Assembly: GCF_000829435.1 (NCBI RefSeq)
Contig: NZ_JXRP01000018.1
Coordinates: 558,001-622,000 of the forward strand
DNA: 64,000 nt
DNA from: Jeotgalibacillus soli
Lineage (GTDB): Bacteria > Bacillota > Bacilli > Bacillales > Jeotgalibacillaceae
Direction of reading: 5' to 3'
The number at the start of each line of letters is the position of its first letter. Position 1 is the first letter of the stretch. The notes under the pieces are model-generated. The model had not been told where the DNA came from. It saw only the letters and a program-made list of their open reading frames with translations, and ran no database searches. Below, piece after piece: positions 37,933-46,993 of the stretch. The position numbers were made by a program, and so were the translations under genes.

Positions 37933-40911
37933 TTGCTCGTGAAAAATTTATTTTCGAATTACAGGACAAAAACAACAAAATCTACACAAGTACAGAATCC
38001 TACCCGTGCAGTTATAGAGCAAGAAAGCAACGAGTTACATAATATGTTTGCCCACTATCCAGATACAGTAGTATTTATAAACATAAAGGGAGATATCCTT
38101 TATGCAAATGAAGCAGCTTCAATGCATTTTGGCTATAAACCTGATGAAATTAAAGGAAATTATAGAAATTTTATACAAAGAACAGAAAAGAAAAAACAGA
38201 AGTTTCACATTGAAGATGTTATAAGTCGTTCTTCTAACCTTGATACGAAATGTAAACACAAAAATGGTAAGTGGGTTGATGTCAATGCCACGATTTTTCC
38301 ATATAAAAATGATCAAACTATTATTGGGGTTTACGCAATCATTCGTGACATCACTAGACAAAAAAAGATGGATCAAAAAATGGCTAAATTGGAAAAAATG
38401 CTAGAAGTTTCACAGCAATCGGGCGGAATAGGTTCATGGGAATATTCATTAACCACAAATGAGATCATTTGGTCAAATCAAATGTATGAATTGTTTGGTC
38501 TGGTAAAAACCACTAACAATACACTTAAGATAGAAGATTTTATTGGCCTGGTCCATGTAGATGACCGTTCACAAATGGTAAAAGCTTTTTCTGAATCAGC
38601 TATTCGTAATGGAACAAAGGAGGTACGATATCGTATTGTATTACCAGATGGAATGATTCGATATGTTCAAGAAAGGTCGAGTTATTTCGAAGATCCTCAA
38701 AATAAGAAAAAAATAATTATTGGAACCACTTTGGACATTACAGATCGTATCCAAGCTGAAACAGTAGCAAAAATCCATAAAGAAGAATCAACTCAGCTTT
38801 GCCTTCATCTTAATGTGGCGATGTGGACGTATGAAATAGCTGAAAAAAGATTTATTTCGTATTCCGATCGGATTTTTAACATTACCGGCTATGATCCTAA
38901 TCGTTTTGTGTCAGGAGAGTTCGATTGGGCTGACTACGTTCATAAAGACGACCGGGATATATACGAGAAGCATAAAGAGGTTATTGAAGGCGGGCATTCA
39001 TCTGAACAACAGTATCGTTTTATTCGTGAAGACGGAAAACTAATATGGCTTAGGGATCAAATGATTCCTGTACTGAACGAAGACAGATCCATAAAAAAGA
39101 TCGTAGGTGTCATCACTGATATAACAGAAAATCAGATGCTTCAAGATCAGGTTGAGAACCTAGCTTATTTTGACCGCGTAACAATGCTGCCAAACCGATC
39201 TTCATTAGAGTCTGCAATTGATCGTTTCATTGATGAATCAAGTCCAGCTCAACCGATTTTCGGATTATTCCAGCTTGAAATCAATCGTTTTACTTCGATT
39301 GTGGAAACACTTGGAAATCGGGTGTGTGATGACCTGCTTTCTCAAGCTGCTGAGCGTTTACGTGCATTAGGACATGTGAATGTATTTGTGTCCAAATATG
39401 GTGAAAAAAGTTTTATCCTATTAAATCGTGATATTTCATCTGTTGAGCAGTCCAAAGAGTTTGCTGAACAGATGCTGGAATGCTTTACAAATGCATTCAA
39501 AATTGACGAATATGAGCTATTCTCATCAGCAACCATCGGGGCAAGCACTTACCCAATGGATGGTGAAACGAAAGAGGAGCTTTTAAGAAATGCACAGATC
39601 GCTCTTTCAAGAGGAAAGGATGGCGGACAATCCTTCCAAATATTCACAAATAACTTAAATGCAGCCGCCTATAAAGCTTATACACTGGAACAAGATATGA
39701 GAAAAGCACTGCAAGATAAAGAATTTGAAGTATACTACCAGCCAAGGATTGATATTAAAACGAATCAAATAGTCGGAGCAGAAGCGCTCATTCGCTGGCA
39801 GCATCCACTTTGGGGAACGGTTGCTCCTTCCGAATTTATTCCCATTGCAGAAGAAACCGGATTAATTATGGAACTCGGGGACTGGGTACTCCATACGGTA
39901 TGCCGTCAAATTCAACAATGGAAAAATGAACGTATTTCTATAGTGCCCATTGCCATAAACGTATCACCACAGAGATTTTTGCGCAGTAACTTTACTGGTT
40001 ATATACTGAAAACACTTGCTTCTTATAATTTAAAACCATCATCTATAGAAATAGAAATTACTGAAAGTTCTCTGATTACAGATATTGATTCAGTCCTCGT
40101 TATTCTTCAGGATCTGCGTAAAGCAGGAATTCGTATAGCGCTAGACGATTTTGGTACAGGTTATTCTTCACTGACGCATTTAAAGGATTTACCGGTAGAT
40201 TTTCTTAAAATTGATCAATCGTTTATACAGGATATAGAGACTGATGAAAAAAAAGCAGTGATCACCAATTCAATTATTCAAATATGCAAGCAGATCGATA
40301 TTGAAGTAGTTGCTGAAGGAGTTGAGACGACCGATCAATTAGATGTATTAGTTCATCAAAAGTGTCGTTATATTCAGGGCTATCTGTTTTGCAAACCAAT
40401 ACCGGAAAACGAGTTTAAAGAATTAATGTCCTTTGGCTTCGTTCAACTGCAAAAAACAAGAATAGCTCCTAAAAGAGATGAAAAACGTTCTTTTTATCGT
40501 CTTATTTTTCCAAAGCCACTTATTGCAAATATGTCTATTGATCAAATTAAAGGGAAAAAGACATCTATGGGAGGATTGCGCGTTGTCCTTGAAGATCTAT
40601 CTGCAGGAGGACTTCGTTTTTCTGCAACCCTACATCTGCCAGTTCGAGATGACGTCATTATTTCATGTAAATGGACTATTTTGAATCAAACATTTACAAT
40701 GCTGGGAAGAATTGTACGAAGCACCGAAGAATCAACTTATTATAGCTATGGAGTCGAATTCCTGCCGGGTCAGCCAGAAAATGAAAACCTAATTAAATGG
40801 ATAAATAAAGCTACTCTGCTTGTTCGAAATGAACAGCCGCTCATTAACACCCCAATGATCGATAGTTCGATCCATCAATTTCTAAAAGAGGTTAAGGTGT
40901 CTGGTACGTAA
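37933..40911 (+). CDS. PAS3-GGDEF(degenerate)-EAL-PilZ protein
   Basis: A 992-residue cytoplasmic protein. Three PAS domains span about 35-145, 160-280 and 290-400. A GGDEF domain (about 408-575) has YGEKS (489-493) where GGDEF should be, so it should not make c-di-GMP. The EAL phosphodiesterase (about 590-835) is intact: EAL at 617-619, EITES, DDFGTGYSS from 738, KIDQ and AEGVET from 794. The C-terminal PilZ domain (about 845-955) keeps both binding motifs, RDEKR (848-852) and DLSAGG (888-893). A phosphodiesterase that also senses its substrate is implied. The start may be TTG 37933 or GTG 37939. Confidence 0.88.
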   Translation: MLVKNLFSNYRTKTTKSTQVQNPTRAVIEQESNELHNMFAHYPDTVVFINIKGDILYANEAASMHFGYKPDEIKGNYRNFIQRTEKKKQKFHIEDVISRSSNLDTKCKHKNGKWVDVNATIFPYKNDQTIIGVYAIIRDITRQKKMDQKMAKLEKMLEVSQQSGGIGSWEYSLTTNEIIWSNQMYELFGLVKTTNNTLKIEDFIGLVHVDDRSQMVKAFSESAIRNGTKEVRYRIVLPDGMIRYVQERSSYFEDPQNKKKIIIGTTLDITDRIQAETVAKIHKEESTQLCLHLNVAMWTYEIAEKRFISYSDRIFNITGYDPNRFVSGEFDWADYVHKDDRDIYEKHKEVIEGGHSSEQQYRFIREDGKLIWLRDQMIPVLNEDRSIKKIVGVITDITENQMLQDQVENLAYFDRVTMLPNRSSLESAIDRFIDESSPAQPIFGLFQLEINRFTSIVETLGNRVCDDLLSQAAERLRALGHVNVFVSKYGEKSFILLNRDISSVEQSKEFAEQMLECFTNAFKIDEYELFSSATIGASTYPMDGETKEELLRNAQIALSRGKDGGQSFQIFTNNLNAAAYKAYTLEQDMRKALQDKEFEVYYQPRIDIKTNQIVGAEALIRWQHPLWGTVAPSEFIPIAEETGLIMELGDWVLHTVCRQIQQWKNERISIVPIAINVSPQRFLRSNFTGYILKTLASYNLKPSSIEIEITESSLITDIDSVLVILQDLRKAGIRIALDDFGTGYSSLTHLKDLPVDFLKIDQSFIQDIETDEKKAVITNSIIQICKQIDIEVVAEGVETTDQLDVLVHQKCRYIQGYLFCKPIPENEFKELMSFGFVQLQKTRIAPKRDEKRSFYRLIFPKPLIANMSIDQIKGKKTSMGGLRVVLEDLSAGGLRFSATLHLPVRDDVIISCKWTILNQTFTMLGRIVRSTEESTYYSYGVEFLPGQPENENLIKWINKATLLVRNEQPLINTPMIDSSIHQFLKEVKVSGT

Positions 40912-41012
40912 CAAGGAGTGTTAGGGGATTTTTCTATATTTAATGTTGTCATTCGATTTCTGTCATGGTGCTAGTTTAGGAAGAAGATGAATTGTACTTC
41001 TATTTATAATTG

Positions 41013-41043
41013 AGGTTAATCGCTTAAGCGGTTAGCCTTTTTT
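41013..41043 (+). terminator. Rho-independent terminator
   Basis: AGGTTAATCGC and GCGGTTAGCCT form a stem with two G-U pairs and a TTAA loop, followed by TTTTT. Confidence 0.75.
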
Positions 41044-41414
41044 GATTTATTTTCAATGAGTAAAGGACGTTGATTCGAAACTTTATATACTACCCAGTTG
41101 TAACTCATTGGGTTTATTTCTAGTTTATTGGGTGAAAAATAATAAGCAGAACAAAAATTGTTATAGAATTTTCTTGTATTAGTTATTTTCTATATAGGAA
41201 TCATAGAATATTTATCTGTAATAAAATTGGGAGCTTCATATAGAAATGTTTCCGTTAAACAATAGATTTTTGATAACGTTATCAAACACAAATTGCTCAT
41301 TTCGATTTATAACCTAACAAAAATAACCGAGAATGTTTATTGTGTCAATTTTTTATTTCATGGTACCTATGTTTAATCTGAAAATGTTTATTTTGATGGC
41401 TCTATTAATTTTGC
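41044..41414. other. Intergenic stretch, nothing recognised
   Basis: AT-rich DNA between the EAL-PilZ terminator and the dispersed repeat. No supported gene or site. Confidence 0.45.
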
Positions 41415-41544
41415 CTGTTGATTTCCGCTTCAGGCGTTCGCTTTCCGCGGGCGGTCCGACGCAACTTGTCGCTTTGTACCTGTGGAGTCTCCCTTTGACT
41501 CGTTTTTCCAAGCAGGAGTCTCACTTATACGCTCCAAACAACAA
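41415..41544. repeat. Dispersed intergenic repeat of Bacillaceae type
   Basis: TGTTGATTTCCGCTTCAGGC, GCTTTCCGCGGGCGG, GGAGTCTCCC, GCAGGAGTCTCAC and CGCTCCAAACAACA occur in that order. The same succession is seen in an interspersed, GC-rich repeat found between genes in many Bacillus-group genomes. Local GC is far above its surroundings. The copy overlaps a spurious reading frame. Identity rests on my memory of such copies. Confidence 0.6.
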
Positions 41545-41736
41545 AATGCCAAAATTAATAATCATCTTATACATAGTCATTTTGTTAAAAGAAACAGAAC
41601 ACAGAAATGTTCCCTTTGAAAATGTATATTATTTTTTTAGAATAGTAAAGAAATCAAAATTAAGCTCGTTGTATAATTGAGAATGATTCTTAATTCGCTG
41701 TTTTCGAGTAAATAATAATCGTAAACCCGAAATATG

Positions 41737-41751
41737 ATAAGTATAACTTAT
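41737..41751. promoter_or_regulatory. CcpC operator upstream of citB
   Basis: ATAA-N7-TTAT (within the perfect palindrome GATAAGTATAACTTATC) is the CcpC dyad. A half site TTAT lies at 41780-41783. Measured from a likely start near 41807, the two fall near -63 and -26, as in B. subtilis citB (-66 and -27). Confidence 0.75.
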
Positions 41752-41768
41752 CATTGAACATAACTTTA

Positions 41769-41797
41769 TTGATATTTACTTATGTTGAATATTGTAT
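41769..41797 (+). promoter_or_regulatory. citB: Probable citB promoter
   Basis: TTGATA (41769-41774), then TTGTAT at 41792-41797 after 17 bases. The -10 is weak; placement relies partly on the CcpC geometry. Confidence 0.45.
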
Positions 41798-41881
41798 TAA
41801 GATGGAATTGTGCGAAAAGTTTAATACATAATTAGTTAGCTTTTCTAAGTCACAAGTTCGATCAATGAAGGGGGAACAAAG

Positions 41882-44593
41882 ATGGCCAACCAAGATTTTT
41901 TTCAAGCAAAGAAATCTTTTGAGCTTGAAGGTAAACGCTATCATTACTACGAATTAAAAGCCCTTGAAGAAAAGGGACTAACAAAAATCTCAAAGCTTCC
42001 ATACTCAATACGTGTGCTGCTGGAATCTGTGCTGCGTCAATATGACGGTCGTGTGATTACAGAAGACCACGTGAAAAATCTTGCGAATTGGGGATCTAAA
42101 GATGTAAAGGATGCAGAAGTACCATTTAAGCCATCCCGCGTCATCCTGCAGGATTTCACTGGTGTACCTGCAGTAGTAGATCTAGCTTCACTACGCAAAG
42201 CGATGGCAGATATGGGTGGCAACCCTGATAAGATTAATCCTGAAATTCCAGTTGACCTTGTTATCGATCACTCTGTACAAGTAGATAAATATGGAACAGC
42301 GGATTCTCTTCGCGTAAATATGGAGTTGGAATTCGAACGTAATGCTGAGCGTTATCAGTTCTTAAGCTGGGCCCAAAAAGCAGTAGACAACTATCGTGCA
42401 GTACCTCCAGCGACTGGAATTGTTCACCAGGTTAACCTTGAGTACCTTGCAAACGTTGTGCATGCGGTTGAAAATGAGGCTGGTGAAACGGAAACATTCC
42501 CGGATACACTTGTTGGAACTGATTCCCACACTACCATGATTAATGGTATTGGTGTTTTAGGCTGGGGTGTTGGAGGAATTGAAGCAGAAGCAGGAATGCT
42601 TGGACAGCCTTCTTATTTCCCAATTCCTGAAGTAATTGGTGTTCGTTTAACAAGTGAGCTTCCAAATGGAACAACAGCAACTGACCTTGCACTTAAAGTG
42701 ACACAAGTATTGCGTCAAAAAGGTGTAGTTGGTAAATTTGTCGAGTTCTTTGGAGAAGGAGTTTCAACGCTTCCGCTTGCAGACCGTGCAACAATTGCCA
42801 ATATGGCACCTGAATATGGTGCAACATGCGGATTTTTCCCGGTTGACGATGAATCTCTGGATTATATGAGATTAACTGGCCGTAAAGAAGAAGCGATTAA
42901 CATAGTCGAAGCTTACTTAAAACATAACGACATGTTCTTCACACCGAAAAACGAAGATCCAACCTATACAGATGTGGTAGAACTAGATTTATCTACTATT
43001 GAACCAAATTTATCTGGGCCTAAGCGTCCTCAGGATTTAATTCCTCTTTCTCAAATGAAGGATTCTTTCCACAAAACGCTAACAGCTCCAGAAGGAGTTC
43101 AAGGCTTTGGACTTGAAGTAACGGAAGTAAATAAGGAAGCAGTCATTGAATTTGAAAATGGTGACAGCGTTCCAATGAAAACCGGTGCAATTGCTATTGC
43201 TGCGATTACAAGCTGTACAAACACATCAAATCCTTATGTTATGCTTGGCGCAGGACTTGTTGCACAAAAAGCGGTCGAACTTGGTATGAAAGTACCTGCC
43301 TACGTTAAAACATCACTTGCACCTGGATCAAAGGTAGTTTCTGGATACCTTCGTGATGCAGATCTATTAGAGCCATTGGCAACACTTGGATTTGATCTTG
43401 TTGGATACGGATGTACTACATGTATAGGTAACTCCGGTCCATTGCTGCCTGAAATTGAAAAGACAATATCAGAAAGTGATCTGTTAGTATCTTCCGTTCT
43501 TTCAGGAAATCGTAATTTTGAAGGACGCATCCATCCGTTAGTGCGTGCAAACTACTTGGCTTCTCCACCACTTGTTGTAGCGTATGCACTGGCAGGAACG
43601 GTTGATATCGATCTTCAAAGCGATCCGATTGGTAAAGATAAAAACGGTAATGATGTGTTCTTCAAAGACATCTGGCCAACTACAGAAGAGGTTAAGGCAG
43701 CAGTTAAGAGTACTGTGACACCTGAGCTGTTCCGAGAAGAATATGAGCGTGTGTTTGATGACAACGAGCGTTGGAATGCGATTCAAACGAGTGATGAACC
43801 GTTGTATTCATTCTCTGACGATTCTACGTATATCCAAAACCCTCCATTCTTTGAAGGTTTAACACCAAAACCTGCGGATATTCAATCACTGCAAGGCCTT
43901 CGTATAGTTGGCAGATTTGGTGATTCAGTTACAACTGATCATATTTCTCCGGCAGGAGCAATTGGAAAAGATACGCCTGCAGGCCGCTATCTGCGTGAAA
44001 ATAACGTAGAAATTCGTGATTTCAACTCATACGGTTCACGACGTGGTAATCATGAAGTAATGATGCGCGGAACGTTTGCGAATATTCGAATCCGTAACCA
44101 AATTGCACCAGGAACAGAAGGTGGTTATACTACTTACTGGCCAACTGGAGAAGTATTGTCCATTTATGATGCTTGTATGAAGTATCAAGCTGATGATACA
44201 GGTCTTGTTGTTCTTGCAGGTAAGGATTATGGAATGGGATCTTCTCGTGACTGGGCTGCAAAAGGCACGAATCTTCTTGGGATTAAAACAGTAATTGCTG
44301 AAAGTTATGAGCGAATTCACCGTTCAAACCTTGTTATGATGGGCGTATTGCCTTTACAGTTCAAAAAAGGCGATAATGCTGAAACACTAGGTCTTACAGG
44401 AAAAGAAACAATTAGTGTAAATATTGCTGAAGGTGTTAAACCTCGTGATATATTGACTGTTACTGCTACTGACGAAAATGGTCATACGAAAGAATTTGAT
44501 GTGCTTGCACGTTTTGATTCTGATGTAGAGGTTGATTACTATCGTCATGGTGGAATTCTGCGTATGGTATTACGTGATAAGCTAACTGTATAA
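41882..44593 (+). CDS. citB: Aconitate hydratase (AcnA/CitB)
   Basis: A 903-residue aconitase that interconverts citrate and isocitrate in the TCA cycle and, without its cluster, can bind RNA. The three cluster ligands lie in TSCTNTSNP and in [13 protein letters not shown]. Substrate residues are visible in GTDSHTTM, the [12 protein letters not shown] stretch, and the C-terminal swivel domain with [12 protein letters not shown]. Length and start (AAGGGGGAACAAAG, ATG) are normal. CcpC sites upstream predict citrate-responsive repression. The yne genes downstream keep the B. subtilis order. Confidence 0.97.
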   Translation: MANQDFFQAKKSFELEGKRYHYYELKALEEKGLTKISKLPYSIRVLLESVLRQYDGRVITEDHVKNLANWGSKDVKDAEVPFKPSRVILQDFTGVPAVVDLASLRKAMADMGGNPDKINPEIPVDLVIDHSVQVDKYGTADSLRVNMELEFERNAERYQFLSWAQKAVDNYRAVPPATGIVHQVNLEYLANVVHAVENEAGETETFPDTLVGTDSHTTMINGIGVLGWGVGGIEAEAGMLGQPSYFPIPEVIGVRLTSELPNGTTATDLALKVTQVLRQKGVVGKFVEFFGEGVSTLPLADRATIANMAPEYGATCGFFPVDDESLDYMRLTGRKEEAINIVEAYLKHNDMFFTPKNEDPTYTDVVELDLSTIEPNLSGPKRPQDLIPLSQMKDSFHKTLTAPEGVQGFGLEVTEVNKEAVIEFENGDSVPMKTGAIAIAAITSCTNTSNPYVMLGAGLVAQKAVELGMKVPAYVKTSLAPGSKVVSGYLRDADLLEPLATLGFDLVGYGCTTCIGNSGPLLPEIEKTISESDLLVSSVLSGNRNFEGRIHPLVRANYLASPPLVVAYALAGTVDIDLQSDPIGKDKNGNDVFFKDIWPTTEEVKAAVKSTVTPELFREEYERVFDDNERWNAIQTSDEPLYSFSDDSTYIQNPPFFEGLTPKPADIQSLQGLRIVGRFGDSVTTDHISPAGAIGKDTPAGRYLRENNVEIRDFNSYGSRRGNHEVMMRGTFANIRIRNQIAPGTEGGYTTYWPTGEVLSIYDACMKYQADDTGLVVLAGKDYGMGSSRDWAAKGTNLLGIKTVIAESYERIHRSNLVMMGVLPLQFKKGDNAETLGLTGKETISVNIAEGVKPRDILTVTATDENGHTKEFDVLARFDSDVEVDYYRHGGILRMVLRDKLTV

Positions 44594-44615
44594 TGTTTTA
44601 TGGTCGTCTAACCCT

Positions 44616-44650
44616 AAACCCTGCTCTGATTTCTCAGAGTAGGGTTTTTG
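44616..44650 (+). terminator. Terminator of citB
   Basis: AAACCCTGCTCTGA pairs with TCAGAGTAGGGTTT (one mismatch), then TT. Confidence 0.85.
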
Positions 44651-44691
44651 TATGGATATTAAAACTTTTAAATATAGTCCTTTTATCAAAA

Positions 44692-44721
44692 GTATGAAAA
44701 TTCGAAAAACGACACATACTA
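44692..44721 (+). promoter_or_regulatory. Candidate sigma-G-type promoter
   Basis: GTATG (44692-44696), 18 bases, CATACTA (44715-44721) fits the forespore sigma-G pattern. Initiation would lie almost at the ribosome site of the next gene, so the leader would be very short. Confidence 0.3.
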
Positions 44722-44741
44722 AAGAATGGAGGTGAAAACAT

Positions 44742-44876
44742 ATGCGAAACAAAGGAAAAACCTTTCAAGAGCTTGTAGCAGAAAATCGTGTAACCATCTT
44801 AAAAGATCAGGTGACAATGAATAGAATTGAAGAAAAATTAGAAAAACGCTGGGCCGGGCAACAACAAAATAAATAA
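44742..44876 (+). CDS. FbpB-family small basic protein (44 aa)
   Basis: A 44-residue basic, helical protein beginning MRNKGKTFQELVAENRVTIL, with DQVTMNRIEEKLEKRW in the second half. The F-x-E-L-V-x-E-N-x-x-x-I-L-x-D pattern marks the FbpB family of Fur-regulated small basic proteins. In B. subtilis FbpB helps the sRNA FsrA lower expression of iron-rich enzymes, among them aconitase. Here it directly follows citB, but behind a terminator and without an obvious Fur box, so the functional link is inference. TGGAGGTG sets the start. Confidence 0.7.
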   Translation: MRNKGKTFQELVAENRVTILKDQVTMNRIEEKLEKRWAGQQQNK

Positions 44877-44919
44877 TTGAGAGCATTCTGTCAAGATGTG
44901 ACAGAATGCTCTCAATTTT
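44877..44919. terminator. Strong terminator
   Basis: A 17-bp perfect stem (TTGAGAGCATTCTGTCA and its complement) with a 5-base loop, then TTTTC. Confidence 0.9.
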
Positions 44920-45009
44920 CATAAGGATAAGAGTAAAAGCTTACAGGTGTGTATGTGCTTCTACTTATGGTAAACTGGAAAAAAGAACCGAAAGGATGAA
45001 GGATTAGAC

Positions 45010-45432
45010 ATGATGATTGCTGAAATACCTGTACAAGTTCGCTATGCAGAAACGGATCAAATGGGGGTTGTTTACCATGCAAATTATTTAATTTGGATGG
45101 AAATCGGGCGTACCTCATTAATTGAATCTTTAGGATTCCGTTATACAGAAATGGAAGATCAGGGGATTCTGGCACCTGTAATGGATATACAAGTTTCTTA
45201 TAAAAATGCTGTTCGTTATGGTGAAACCATTACGGTAAAAACGTGGATGGATTTTTACGATGGCTTGCGAACCAATTATGGCTATGAAATCGTCAAAGAG
45301 GATTGTACGATTGCTGCTACGGGTTTATCAAAGCATGTTTGTGTTAAAAAAGATACGTTTCGCCCAATTTCAGTTCGAAAATATTTTCCTGCATGGCATG
45401 AAGCTTGTGAGAAAAATAAAAAACAGATGTGA
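45010..45432 (+). CDS. yneP: Acyl-CoA thioesterase YneP (4HBT fold)
   Basis: A 140-residue hotdog-fold thioesterase. The YbgC-type signature RYAETDQMGVVYHANYLIWMEIGR (residues about 9-32) contains the catalytic Asp15. It hydrolyses acyl-CoA thioesters; the natural substrate is not set by sequence. It leads a three-gene unit with yneQ and a 94-residue protein, spaced by about 30 bases each, in the B. subtilis order. Confidence 0.9.
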   Translation: MMIAEIPVQVRYAETDQMGVVYHANYLIWMEIGRTSLIESLGFRYTEMEDQGILAPVMDIQVSYKNAVRYGETITVKTWMDFYDGLRTNYGYEIVKEDCTIAATGLSKHVCVKKDTFRPISVRKYFPAWHEACEKNKKQM

Positions 45433-45465
45433 AGACATTCTAAGAAGATAAGGCGGATAAAATAG

Positions 45466-45780
45466 ATGGCTTTTGGAATTCGAAGAGTGGAAATTAACGA
45501 TTGGAAGCAATCAATTGATCAGGGCAATATTGCTTTTTTAACCCATTACTGGCGGGATGATCGTTTTCCTCATTATAATACGGTAACGAAAGTAGGAGCA
45601 AAAGAAATAGAAAAACTTGTTCGTTGGGGTATGAAATACGACTTAAAAAGAGAATGGATACATATTAGAAAAGACGGATATTCTCACTTTGACCTTCTAG
45701 GTGAACTTCAATATCGAATATTAATAGATGAGGGACGGAATGATCACATCAGTCGTTTTAATTTAAATCAGTCTAGATAA
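45466..45780 (+). CDS. yneQ: Conserved hypothetical protein YneQ
   Basis: A 104-residue protein starting MAFGIRRVEINDWKQSIDQG, with AFLTHYWRDDRFPHYNTVTKVG and HIRKDGYSHFDLLGE. It matches YneQ by sequence pattern and by position directly after yneP. Function is unknown. The ribosome site is weak (AAGGCGG), suggesting it depends on upstream translation. Confidence 0.82.
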   Translation: MAFGIRRVEINDWKQSIDQGNIAFLTHYWRDDRFPHYNTVTKVGAKEIEKLVRWGMKYDLKREWIHIRKDGYSHFDLLGELQYRILIDEGRNDHISRFNLNQSR

Positions 45781-45807
45781 TCATTTTATATAAAGGAGAA
45801 ACAGTCA

Positions 45808-46092
45808 ATGGATCTCTTATCCTATCAATTACTTTTAAGAGAAAAGATCTCTGATACGCTGCAAATATGGTATAAGGAAGCGGAAATTCCGTATGATGAA
45901 CTATATTCATTTCTACATATGATTACTGCCACTGCTTTAACGATAGGGATGGACGAATGCGGTAAAGAAGCGTTGGTTGCAATGGAACATATCAAGGATG
46001 AGGCAAAACAAGTTTGGACTAGAGACGAGTGGGCAGGGCATTTGTCTTTTTTGTTTGATCAAGACCATGGGATGCCCTTATTTAACAAATAA
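45808..46092 (+). CDS. Hypothetical protein (94 aa)
   Basis: A 94-residue, acidic, helical soluble protein (MDLLSYQLLLREKISDTLQI at the start, ending DHGMPLFNK). AAAGGAG lies about 8 bases before the ATG. It follows yneQ by 27 bases and ends before a shared terminator, so it is likely the last gene of the yneP unit. It has no counterpart that I recognise in the B. subtilis cluster. Confidence 0.65.
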   Translation: MDLLSYQLLLREKISDTLQIWYKEAEIPYDELYSFLHMITATALTIGMDECGKEALVAMEHIKDEAKQVWTRDEWAGHLSFLFDQDHGMPLFNK

Positions 46093-46160
46093 TACGAATA
46101 TAGAATCGCCTAATTTAATCGACCGAAATGAATACAACCTTTTTGTAGCAGATCCAAACA

Positions 46161-46200
46161 AAAAAATGAACAGCAGTAAATCTACTGCTGTTCATTTTTT
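46161..46200. terminator. Bidirectional terminator
   Basis: An 18-bp perfect stem (AAAAAATGAACAGCAGTA and its complement) with a 4-base loop between convergent genes. Its right arm overlaps the last codons of yneR. Confidence 0.88.
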
Positions 46201-46484
46201 GAATAGTCATACTGAGGGCCATTATATTTTTCACTATAGCTAACGTTAAGATCATGGCCATCAAAATACCAGACGTCCTTGTCCTCAATATAAAATACTA
46301 TCCCATTTTCTTCTAAAGTGATGGCGGCATCAATGGGTTCATCTTTAGTTACTCCAAGGGAAAAACCATCCTGAATTGGGCTAGAACCTCCATATCGTAC
46401 GAAAAAGCGAACGTGGTCACCCTTCTTTACCTGCATTTCTTGTTGAAACCATTCCTGAGCTTCTTTAGATAAATTAATGTTCAA
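46182..46484 (-). CDS. yneR: HesB-like (IscA fold) protein YneR
   Basis: A 100-residue protein of the HesB/IscA beta fold (MNINLSKEAQEWFQQEM, VRFFVRYGGSSPIQDGFSLG). The family's three cluster-binding Cys are absent, as in YneR-type members, so iron-sulfur assembly is doubtful. Position next to plsY and yneP follows B. subtilis. GGAGAG before the ATG supports the start. Confidence 0.85.
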   Translation of the reverse strand: MNINLSKEAQEWFQQEMQVKKGDHVRFFVRYGGSSPIQDGFSLGVTKDEPIDAAITLEENGIVFYIEDKDVWYFDGHDLNVSYSEKYNGPQYDYSKNEQQ

Positions 46485-46704
46485 CTCGCTCTCTCCTTTC
46501 TTTATAGAACAGGATAAGCTTATTATAATGTAAATTGACTAAAATGGAAAAAATGAAGCTTGAAAGTAGGTAAATTGAAGAGAAATTATTTCTGTGAATA
46601 AACTTTTTTATTATAGTAAGCATATTCATAAAAAAGTATATTCAATCTAATATAGTTTATAACGCATTAAAGAAGCACTAACCCTTACCATCACTTTAAT
46701 TGTC

Positions 46705-46857
46705 TATATAGTGTAGGTGTTAGATGAAGATCTGTTGGGATAATAGCTGCACGGCAGTCCTTGATCTTTGCAGTTCCAACTATTTTCGTTTGAGGATACC
46801 TCTTTCGCTGATACATTATGTTTCTAACACGAAGAAACATAATGTATCAGCTTTTTT
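46705..46857 (+). ncRNA. Candidate structured leader or small RNA with terminator
   Basis: After a TTACCA-N16-TATAGT promoter-like pair (46685-46711), GTTGG and CCAAC (near 46735 and 46780) enclose a fold in which CTGC can pair with the nearby GCAG or, as CTGCA, with the later TGCAG. A small GAGG-ATA-CCTC hairpin follows, then a 19-bp terminator (46807-46851) plus TTTTTT. No known riboswitch core was matched. The Cache-GGDEF-EAL gene begins 137 bases after the T run. Confidence 0.45.
46807..46857 (+). terminator. Very strong terminator upstream of the Cache-GGDEF-EAL gene
   Basis: A 19-bp perfect stem (GCTGATACATTATGTTTCT and complement), 7-base loop, six T. No plus-strand gene precedes it, so it must end an RNA begun in the 46485-46800 gap. 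Confidence 0.9.
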
Positions 46858-46993
46858 AAATCTTTTTTCCTATTAGAATAATACATATTGATAGGTTAAA
46901 AGTAATGAAGTATTCTTGTTAGTAGAGAGAATAGATAGGCTGTTCCTGATTGACGTTTTCATACAACATCTTAGAGAATGCAGGTGCAATTTA

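Noticed and set aside
41333-41680. 115-codon plus-strand frame
   Set aside because: The frame exists because the dispersed GC-rich repeat lacks stops; composition and position argue against a gene.
46685-46860. GEMM c-di-GMP riboswitch or T-box leader
   Set aside because: Neither the GEMM core nor the T-box AGGGTGGNACCGCG element is present.
46916-46993. Longer N-terminus for the Cache-GGDEF-EAL protein
   Set aside because: The 26 extra codons from TTG 46916 are not membrane-like and have no ribosome site; AGGTG before ATG 46994 is better.
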